Assembly (NCBI GenBank): GCA_943912835.1
Contig: CALTVJ010000059.1
Coordinates: 1 to 10,100, forward strand
Direction: 5' to 3'
Source of the DNA: an uncultured Porphyromonas sp.
GTDB taxonomy: Bacteria > Bacteroidota > Bacteroidia > Bacteroidales > Porphyromonadaceae
DNA length: 10,100 bases
A program made the position numbers and the translations under genes. Below, piece after piece: positions 1-6,461 of this stretch. The first letter of the stretch is position 1. Each line of letters begins with the position of its first letter. The notes under the pieces are model-generated. The model was not told where the DNA came from and did not search any database. It worked only from the letters and a program-made list of their open reading frames with translations.

Positions 1-19
1 TGACAAGTTCAGCTTGTCA
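1..19. repeat. Short perfect hairpin at the window edge
   Basis: A 7-bp perfect inverted repeat (TGACAAG / CTTGTCA) surrounds a 5-nt loop. It is followed on the + strand by only four T residues, so it is a poor intrinsic terminator for anything coming from the left. It directly abuts the larger inverted repeat starting at base 20 and may be an outer part of the same repeated unit. What lies further left is not visible. Confidence 0.4.
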
Positions 20-157
20 TTTTGAGAGATTTTGCAGAATGCGGTAATCGCAAGGATAGCGTAAGCCGAGCACAGAGCCGAGTTTACTCGTGTAAATGAC
101 CAAGCCCAAATGTCGAAAATAATGAAGCGAGTGCCGTATTATGCAATAGTCTCAAAA
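20..157. repeat. Imperfect inverted-repeat element (MITE-like candidate), non-coding
   Basis: The left arm (20-51) and the reverse complement of the right arm (127-157) match after one small gap. Both outer ends read TTTTGAGA, and the inner 19 nt (33-51 against 127-145) agree at 15 positions. The 75-nt core (52-126) holds a direct repeat of GCCGAG and a small stem TTTAC/GTAAA. No open reading frame of note crosses it. Its outer right end merges into the A-run that serves as the U-tract of the operon terminator. Terminal inverted repeats around a short non-coding core fit a MITE or other interspersed intergenic repeat, but copy number cannot be judged from one window. A structured RNA or an attenuator belonging to a gene further left is the alternative. 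Confidence 0.5.
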
Positions 158-191
158 AAAGGGGCTGTATCAAAATGATACAGCCCCTTTT
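157..191 (-). terminator. Rho-independent terminator of the peptidase/SusCD operon
   Basis: A perfect 16-bp stem (157-172 with 176-191) is closed by a 3-nt loop. Its core is GGGGCTGTATCA paired with TGATACAGCCCC. On the minus strand the G+C-rich stem is followed by seven consecutive T (complement of the A-run at 154-160), four of them within the stem base. The hairpin begins 17 nt after the stop codon of the last gene, where an operon terminator is expected. On the + strand the stem ends in four T followed by AAC, so termination in that direction would be weaker. Confidence 0.93.
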
Positions 192-208
192 AACATATTA
201 ATGTATTC

Positions 209-1507
209 TTATTGGCGTTTACGGAAGTATAGACGTATGGGGAGATCTATCATATTCCCAAAAGAATCATAGACATCTTTCCAACCATTTTGTAATGGCT
301 CATACTCATCTATTGTCATTTCCAAAACACGTCCATTATTCTCAGTATCCAAATAGCGTAAGCCGATATTTGCCTTGCTTATCTTCTGCTCAGTAGACGA
401 GAAGCGTAAGTTCACAGCACCTAACTGAAGCTTGGTAAGATTAATGGTTGGAGGACGACCATTTACTTCATTGAGTAGCTTATCCACAGCTCCAACAAAA
501 GTTGCCGTAGTCGTTTGATTGAAATAATTTTTAAGCAACCCTGTAAAGTGTGGTCGGAGTGTATAGCTCTCATAAGAAGAGCCTTCCAACTCTATATAGT
601 CTCCCTCAGCAAAGTTGACAAAGGTATCGGCATTAACCCCAAAATCACCATAACTAGTATTTATCCAGTCTTTATTAGCAACTTTAAGAACTTCCCAAGA
701 TCCAGAGAAACTCTCAGGGCCCGTAATACGGATTCTTAATGTCGGATGTACGCCACGAGCATAACCCTCTCTGTCTGCTAAACGAAGAACAATATCTTCG
801 TGTCCTGGCTCCAACGATAAAAAGCGTAGCTTAAAAGTCCCTACGTTACGTCTATTAGGAACTACAGCCGATGCTTCACCAACAAACTCAAAATGCTTCC
901 CAAGAATGGCCGTACTTGATGGATCGACCTCAAGGGCGTACTTAGTTTTGGCTGTATGACGATGGTTTTCGCCCGTCACCTTAGTCACGGATATTTCGTA
1001 AGTCTTTTCGTAAGGTAAGACCTCCTCAGACTTAACAAAAGTGTAAATCAGAGCATCACTACCAAGTAACTCCACCTGTGTATAATTTTTTAATCCATAA
1101 AGGTAACCATTGGGAGCTGTACCACTCAAACTAAGCAGTATTGTACCAGCTTGCTGCATATCAAGACGTTTAATACGCACTTGTGCAGTACGCTCTCCCT
1201 TAGGGAACACAAAGTCTTTGTCCTCTACGCTGTAATCTACACCTTGGCGAGCTGAGCCTGCCAAAGTGAAAGGGATATGAAGTTCCTTATCGGCTTCGGT
1301 CTCTAAACTTAGGCTAAGCGTTACCTCTCCATTACCAAGCGTATAGCGAAACGTCTCAAAGCTAATCTGTGGTAAGTTGGGGCGCTCTTGGATATCAAGC
1401 GATTGACAAGCGCCCAAGAATAACAGCAAAGCTAGGGGAACTAACCTAAGAGTAAACAAGCTTCCCCATATATGAGAGAGCCTATTGGCTATTCTTATTG
1501 TATTCAT
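209..1507 (-). CDS. SusCD-associated surface lipoprotein with two Calx-beta/DUF4843-like repeats
   Basis: This is a predicted 432-residue outer-membrane lipoprotein. The signal peptide ends in a clean lipobox, LGAC, with the lipidated Cys at 34. Residues ~46-148 and ~150-263 look like two beta-sandwich units. The first has the Calx-beta-like pattern of a small residue, then G-x-DY, then F-x-x-G (SARQGVDY near 85-92, FPKGE near 101-105); the second has a degenerate version (ILGKHFEF near 201-208). Residues ~268-432 form a separate beta-rich C-terminal part opening with GSWEVLKV, which I do not recognise. It is the last gene of the operon and its start overlaps the small lipoprotein gene by 26 nt. 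The n-region is long (about 20 residues). A TTG at codon 17 (1459) would remove the overlap, give a more typical 17-residue signal sequence and has GGGGAAG just upstream, so the start is not certain. By position after SusCD it is probably an accessory ligand-binding or complex subunit; the ligand is unknown. Confidence 0.85.
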   Translation of the reverse strand: MNTIRIANRLSHIWGSLFTLRLVPLALLLFLGACQSLDIQERPNLPQISFETFRYTLGNGEVTLSLSLETEADKELHIPFTLAGSARQGVDYSVEDKDFVFPKGERTAQVRIKRLDMQQAGTILLSLSGTAPNGYLYGLKNYTQVELLGSDALIYTFVKSEEVLPYEKTYEISVTKVTGENHRHTAKTKYALEVDPSSTAILGKHFEFVGEASAVVPNRRNVGTFKLRFLSLEPGHEDIVLRLADREGYARGVHPTLRIRITGPESFSGSWEVLKVANKDWINTSYGDFGVNADTFVNFAEGDYIELEGSSYESYTLRPHFTGLLKNYFNQTTTATFVGAVDKLLNEVNGRPPTINLTKLQLGAVNLRFSSTEQKISKANIGLRYLDTENNGRVLEMTIDEYEPLQNGWKDVYDSFGNMIDLPIRLYFRKRQ

Positions 1508-1688
1508 CTTTGGTTTGTTTATCTATGTCTATTTCGTCTGGAGTCATCGGACGTGGGTCTTTGATTTTATACAATCTATTCGCTTGATTATTCTCTGGTA
1601 AAGGAGGCATCTCTTCATATTTCTTGCAAGAAGAGCCCAACAGCAACATCAAAACAAGAGATAAGCCCCAGAAAAAATTCTTTTCCAT
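1482..1688 (-). CDS. Small lipoprotein (68 residues), unknown function
   Basis: I do not recognise a family. The protein starts with MEKN, has a hydrophobic stretch at residues ~5-18 and a Bacteroidota-style lipobox GSSC with Cys21 as the likely lipidated residue. The mature part is only about 48 residues. It is hydrophilic, with a proline-rich patch (EEMPPLPENN, 25-34) and a charged tail (PMTPDEIDIDKQTKDEYNKN), and looks largely unfolded. The ATG lies 35 nt after the SusD stop codon. The 3' end overlaps the next gene by 26 nt in another frame, implying coupled translation. The signal peptide, lipobox and tight fit in the operon argue that it is a real gene rather than a chance frame. It may be a small accessory subunit riding on the SusCD complex at the cell surface; that is inference from position only. 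Confidence 0.75.
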   Translation of the reverse strand: MEKNFFWGLSLVLMLLLGSSCKKYEEMPPLPENNQANRLYKIKDPRPMTPDEIDIDKQTKDEYNKNSQ

Positions 1689-1723
1689 AATCGATATATC
1701 TTTTATTAAAAGCCTTGAATACC

Positions 1724-3133
1724 CTATTCTGAAATTAATTCGGTATAACCCGGATTTTGTTCTAAATTAGACAGCTGTACATCAAGACTAGGGATTGGAT
1801 AAGTATACATATAGCTCTCTGTTGTATATGCCGTACCATTGTAAGTACGAACAAATACAGGGCTACCATTACGCTTCAGCTCAAAAAAACGGTCTCCCTC
1901 CAAAAACAATTCCTTACGACGCTCCCTGAGGATGCAAGACATCAAAGGTGTAAGAGGTTTACCCATTGCATCTTGCTTGATAATCTCTTGTGTACTAGCG
2001 CTAGGCAGGGCATCTAGACTAAGGGGTTGATAATCCTTGATACGCAAAGCCCTAAGCTCATTAAGGAGGGCCAATGCTTCACTATCTCGACCTAAATGCG
2101 CTAGACTCTCTGCTCTAATTAGTAGTAATTCAGCCGATCGAAGACCACAGAAAAATGGCTTTGTAGCTAAACGCTTTTTGTTAAACCAAAGCTTATAGCG
2201 TACATCACGCTCCGCCTCATCTCCATCGAACAGAGAAAGCAAACGTAAACTGACAGGACGCCCTTGTACAGTGGTCATTGTAGTTTCTTGTTCGTTTTGA
2301 TTGACGCTCGGCAAACGATAAGCTTTGATTAGCTGATTACCTCGCAACTCGGCGGAATAAGTCTGCATTTGCTCGTAGGCTTCTCGCTCCAAAAGAGGAT
2401 GTTGCTTAATAACCACGTCTGCCAAGTCTGAAGCCTTTTGCCAATCTTCCGTCCAAAAATACAATCTAGATAAAAAAGCCAAGCAGACATGACGAGTGAA
2501 GCGATAGGCAGAGTCTTCGTTCCCTAAGTCAACAGCATACTTTAAATCAGCCTCTATCTGTGCTATAAGCTCAGCAAGAGTGGAGCGTTGCTGTCTTTGC
2601 TCAAGGTCAAAGCTCGTAGGAAGAGGTAGCCCCAGTTGCTGCGAAAGCCTTGATTTATCTGGAGCCTCACAATACAAACGCATAAGCTGATAATAAGCAA
2701 CTCCTCTCAAAGCATAAGATGTTGCACGCACTTTGCGTAGCTCTTCATCTCCACTCGTAGGCAACTCCTCCAATATGATGTTGCAATCTCGTATAATTTC
2801 ATAGAGCTTGCGATAAGGAGCGTAAGCCGAAGCTGTTTTCAGCAAATCACCCACATATTTATCCAGTCTATTTGCTGTTTGTGACGATAGACTTAACTCA
2901 AAATCATCGCCATGCCCTAGATCCCAACGACTTAACAGACTAACATTCCCTAGTATATAGTTCTCATTACCTGCATCTAAATCATTGAGATGGTCGTGTA
3001 ATATAGCAGAAAACTCTTCTGCAGAACGAGGAATAACACTACCATAAGGCTTCACCTCCAAGTATTCACGGCAAGATGAAAAGCCCAAGGCTACAGCTAG
3101 AATGCCGACAATGTATAGTTTCTTATTCTTCAT
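1724..3133 (-). CDS. SusD/RagB-family surface nutrient-binding lipoprotein
   Basis: This 469-residue outer-membrane lipoprotein acts as the substrate-binding lid on its SusC partner. The signal peptide ends in GFSSC with lipidated Cys21. Family marks are visible in order: the N-terminal CREYLEVKPYG segment, the helical TPR-like part with ALRGVAYYQLMRLY (141-154), SAELLLIRAESLAHLG (333-348) with EALALLNELR, the hallmark LRERRKELFLEGDRFFELKR (402-421), and the C-terminal YPIPSLDVQLSNLEQNPGY (445-463). The length is close to the usual ~450-550 and nothing is truncated. It starts 11 nt after the SusC stop, the standard arrangement. The fold does not reveal the ligand. With two peptidase genes upstream, a peptide ligand as in RagB is more likely than a glycan, but this is context inference. 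Confidence 0.95.
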   Translation of the reverse strand: MKNKKLYIVGILAVALGFSSCREYLEVKPYGSVIPRSAEEFSAILHDHLNDLDAGNENYILGNVSLLSRWDLGHGDDFELSLSSQTANRLDKYVGDLLKTASAYAPYRKLYEIIRDCNIILEELPTSGDEELRKVRATSYALRGVAYYQLMRLYCEAPDKSRLSQQLGLPLPTSFDLEQRQQRSTLAELIAQIEADLKYAVDLGNEDSAYRFTRHVCLAFLSRLYFWTEDWQKASDLADVVIKQHPLLEREAYEQMQTYSAELRGNQLIKAYRLPSVNQNEQETTMTTVQGRPVSLRLLSLFDGDEAERDVRYKLWFNKKRLATKPFFCGLRSAELLLIRAESLAHLGRDSEALALLNELRALRIKDYQPLSLDALPSASTQEIIKQDAMGKPLTPLMSCILRERRKELFLEGDRFFELKRNGSPVFVRTYNGTAYTTESYMYTYPIPSLDVQLSNLEQNPGYTELISE

Positions 3134-3144
3134 ATAATTATATA

Positions 3145-6100
3145 TTATATCCCGAGAGACAACCCAAACATATAGCTACGACCAATAGGATATACTGCTC
3201 CTGGTGTTTCGGGGTCAAGTCCAGAATAGTCGGTTAAAATGAGTAAATTATTGACCGTAAAAGAAGTCGTCAGAGAGCTGATACCTAAAAACTTCGTTAT
3301 CTTGTTTGGAAATGCATAGCTCAGGCTTGCAGAGCCAACTTTGAAATAAGATGCACTCTCAAACATCGAAGCTCTTGTGATGCTTTCACTTCTATTAGGG
3401 ACATAGTTCGCAAGTCCTAAGAAATCGCCATAAGCATCAATAATACGAGGTTTCGCATCTGTCCTAGGGTTGCTTGCCGTCCAACGCTGCGTCGCAGATC
3501 GGTCAACATTTAGATGATTTACATAGAGGTCATTCTCCTGTGTAGGAGGTGTTTCGGTCACACTCCCCCCAAGTTTATTGTAGCTAGCAACATTATTAAT
3601 TTCTCTTGTTACAATAGCTCCAAGTGAATACGATCCCCCTATATTTAAACTCAAGTTTTTATGAGTTATGTTAATAGAGTAACCACCATGGATTGGTGCT
3701 GAACCTGTCCCCAGATAAAAGAGATAGTTCTCTCTACGTTCACGGTCAGCTACACTCTCAAAAATAGCATCTGTACGAGGAATATAACTATATATCCCAA
3801 GACGTTTGTCTATACCCTGTACTCGACCAGAGAATATCGCTCCAAGAGGATAACCAACAACTGTCCCAGCAGATAAGCCTTGACTATCGGTGTCAAATTT
3901 GAGCAGTTCGTTACGGTTGTACGAAAGATTAAGGTTGGTACTGATAGACCAGTCTTTACTACGCAAGATAGAAGCATAGAGACTAAACTCCCACCCCTGA
4001 TTGAGTATCTCAGAGGTATTATACGTCTGAGAAGCAAAGCCATTATACTCTGGGACCCTGAGTGAAGAGACCGCATCTCTTGTACGTCGGTCATAAAACT
4101 CTGCAGAAAAACGCAATCTATCCTTAAGAAAGCCCATCTCTAACCCGAGCTTAAAATCCCTTGTTTTTTCCCAACGAAGTTTAGGATTGGGAGCTTTTTT
4201 AATCCACCCCATACGATAAGTTTCGTCCTCTGTCTTACGAAACGAAGTCCGATAATCCATGACTAGTTCTGGGAAAACACTCCTATTAATATTACCTGTA
4301 TAGCCAAGAGCTGTACGCAAAGTAAAAGAGCTAAAAGCAGGCTTCAGCCCCTCAAAGAAACGCTCTTGATCTACATTCCAAGACAAACCAAGCGAACCTG
4401 TTGGATTGAACTGCTCTTTGCGCCCGAAGCTATTGGACCCATCTAGACGAGCCGTAAAACTAGCAATATAACGTCGGTCAAAAGCATAGTCCGTTGAGAA
4501 GTAGAACGATGCAAATCGAGTCTCCGAAATACTTTGACCTGAAAGAGCATCGACAATACGAGCATAATCTTCTAAGTTGCTTGTTGATGGTGTACCTTGG
4601 CTATTGTAAACCGGAGTAGACGAATTACCAGACACTGGGTCATATCCATAACGTTTCTCAAATATGCTTTTGCCATACTGCCCACGCAGCTCTGTACCCA
4701 ATAAGCTACTTAGATAGTGTTTCTTACCAAAAGTATTTGAGAAATTTAATTGAGCTCTTAGATTATAACTTTTGTTACTTGATGCCGTCTGTAATATAGA
4801 GCCATAGGTACGCTTCGTCGTAGGACCATCACCAAACGTACGATCTACCCAAGCAGCCTGAGTCTCCTTCCCTTGAATGTTGTCGGCCTGATTACTTACA
4901 TATCCATAAGAAGCAAAGCCCTCAAAGTTGAGTTGAGGTAATATCCGATAACTTAGAGTCGCAATGGCAGTAGCCGAATAGTTATTACTCTCATTACTGG
5001 TTTCGTTCATCTCGCGCAAAATGTTGAACCCATTAGGAGGAGTCTGGATATCACTAATCCCATTACTAGCTCTCAACGCATAAAACGTTTCATCACTAGA
5101 GTACGACCCATCCGCGTTATAGGGGCGTTCGTATGGATTCGCAAAATAGGCATATTTAAATGGGTCTACAAAAAGAGCAGGAGATAGAGAACGCTGCATC
5201 GACATATCAAGAGATAGCCCAATTTTAAGGCGCTCATTGGGTCTCATATCTAACTTCACACTCGTACTATAACGATTATAATCATTACCTCGTAGTAACC
5301 CTTGGTTATTATCGTGCCCTAGAGATACATAATAAGTATTTTGCTGTGTCCCACCAGAGAGTGAGAGATAATGACTATGCGAGAAGCCTTGACGAAATAT
5401 GTGCTTCGTCCAATCTGTGGTTTCTTCTCCCAAGCGCTTTATCTCAGCATCTTGGGTCTCTTTGGCCCACCCTTTATAACGCCCATATCCAGAACGGATT
5501 TGTCCAACACGACCAATTACAGGATAATGCCCTCCAGAGGCAAAGCCTTTTACAGAGAATTCTTGCCAGAGCTCTTCCTCCCACGCCAGTTTCTCTTTGG
5601 CATTCATTAGGTTGAGTCCCCTCGGAGGACTTGTCAATAAAGAGATGTTGCTAGAATAATTAACACGTAATCTCCCTGCTTCACCACGTTTGGTCGTGAT
5701 AACAATGACACCACCAGCAGCACGAGAGCCATAGATAGCTGTAGCTGATGCATCTTTAAGCACTGTAACTGACGCTATATCATTTGGGTTAATACCAGAT
5801 ATCCCGTTAGCAAAAATCTCACTAAGATCTTCGCTCTTGATACGCGAACTCTCTATTTTGGGAATATCTCGTTGCAATGGCACTCCATCGACAACCCATA
5901 GAGGCTCTGCATTCCCTGTTATCGTATTAGTTCCTCGAATGCGCACTTTAGCAACTTCACCTGGGCGACCCGATACATTCTTCACGTCTACCCCAGTCAT
6001 CTTACCTTGTAGTAACTGGTCAATATTGGCTGCGGGGGTGACTTTGAGATCTCCAGAAGACAGCGTTGCTACCGAGCCCGTAATACGCTTCTTCGTGGTA

Positions 6101-6456
6101 CGGGTATAACCCGTGATGACAACTTGCTCCAAATCTGTATGTTCATCTTGGAGCACAATGTCCCCCTTGTAATTCTTCTTAATTGTAAGGATTTGAGGCT
6201 TCATCCCAACATAAGAGATTTGTATCGCTGTGCCTTTAGCTACCCAAATATTGGCATACCCACTTTCATCTGTAATGACCCCTTGTGCCTTACCCTGAAC
6301 CTTGATAGTCGCACCAAGAAGCGGTTCTCGTGCAGCATCTAGTACACGCAAACGTACTTCTAGTAGACTTTCTCGATTAGGCTTACCTCCCTGCGCACTT
6401 AGGGTCGTTCCCCAAGCAAGACAGAGGCAAATGATAAAGAGTTTTAGTCTATCCAT
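3145..6456 (-). CDS. SusC/RagA-family TonB-dependent outer-membrane transporter
   Basis: This 1103-residue receptor forms the outer-membrane barrel that imports substrate captured by SusD, driven by TonB. A signal peptide ends near LSA|QGG (residue 21). Residues ~33-104 are the carboxypeptidase-regulatory-like N-terminal extension (DAAREPLLGATIKVQG). A TonB-box-like segment, LEQVVITGY, lies at 109-117. The plug follows, with NIDQLLQGKMTGVDV (144-158), VRIRGTNTI (171-179), WVVDGVPL (187-194) and the signature SVTVLKDASATAIYGSRAAG (229-248). The remainder is a 22-strand-type barrel. Length is normal to slightly long for the family. The ATG is 5 nt after the S9 peptidase stop, without a Shine-Dalgarno, as is common in Bacteroidota. 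The last strand ends GLSLGI rather than in the usual terminal Phe. No extra N-terminal anti-sigma-signalling (STN) domain is seen, so control by a trans-envelope sigma switch is not supported. Confidence 0.97.
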   Translation of the reverse strand: MDRLKLFIICLCLAWGTTLSAQGGKPNRESLLEVRLRVLDAAREPLLGATIKVQGKAQGVITDESGYANIWVAKGTAIQISYVGMKPQILTIKKNYKGDIVLQDEHTDLEQVVITGYTRTTKKRITGSVATLSSGDLKVTPAANIDQLLQGKMTGVDVKNVSGRPGEVAKVRIRGTNTITGNAEPLWVVDGVPLQRDIPKIESSRIKSEDLSEIFANGISGINPNDIASVTVLKDASATAIYGSRAAGGVIVITTKRGEAGRLRVNYSSNISLLTSPPRGLNLMNAKEKLAWEEELWQEFSVKGFASGGHYPVIGRVGQIRSGYGRYKGWAKETQDAEIKRLGEETTDWTKHIFRQGFSHSHYLSLSGGTQQNTYYVSLGHDNNQGLLRGNDYNRYSTSVKLDMRPNERLKIGLSLDMSMQRSLSPALFVDPFKYAYFANPYERPYNADGSYSSDETFYALRASNGISDIQTPPNGFNILREMNETSNESNNYSATAIATLSYRILPQLNFEGFASYGYVSNQADNIQGKETQAAWVDRTFGDGPTTKRTYGSILQTASSNKSYNLRAQLNFSNTFGKKHYLSSLLGTELRGQYGKSIFEKRYGYDPVSGNSSTPVYNSQGTPSTSNLEDYARIVDALSGQSISETRFASFYFSTDYAFDRRYIASFTARLDGSNSFGRKEQFNPTGSLGLSWNVDQERFFEGLKPAFSSFTLRTALGYTGNINRSVFPELVMDYRTSFRKTEDETYRMGWIKKAPNPKLRWEKTRDFKLGLEMGFLKDRLRFSAEFYDRRTRDAVSSLRVPEYNGFASQTYNTSEILNQGWEFSLYASILRSKDWSISTNLNLSYNRNELLKFDTDSQGLSAGTVVGYPLGAIFSGRVQGIDKRLGIYSYIPRTDAIFESVADRERRENYLFYLGTGSAPIHGGYSINITHKNLSLNIGGSYSLGAIVTREINNVASYNKLGGSVTETPPTQENDLYVNHLNVDRSATQRWTASNPRTDAKPRIIDAYGDFLGLANYVPNRSESITRASMFESASYFKVGSASLSYAFPNKITKFLGISSLTTSFTVNNLLILTDYSGLDPETPGAVYPIGRSYMFGLSLGI

Positions 6457-6461
6457 TCTAT

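Noticed and set aside
1689..1723. Possible terminator or promoter in the 35-nt gap after SusD (CTTTTAATAAAAG)
   Set aside because: The stem is only five A/T-rich pairs with no T-run, and no TTTG/TAnnTTTG-type promoter is seen; read-through into the lipoprotein genes is more likely.
3132..3143. 12-bp palindrome ATATAATTATAT between SusC and SusD genes
   Set aside because: It is pure A/T in an 11-nt gap, too short and too compositionally likely to call an operator or processing site.
3810..4094. Minus-strand 94-codon frame inside the SusC gene
   Set aside because: It is an out-of-frame shadow of the beta-barrel coding sequence; the SusC frame is continuous across it.
5346..5615. Plus-strand open frames of 79-90 codons opposite the SusC gene (also 5837-6109 and 6124-6342)
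   Set aside because: They lie antisense within a gene with unmistakable family motifs, have no recognisable domains, and overlap each other in different frames as chance frames do.
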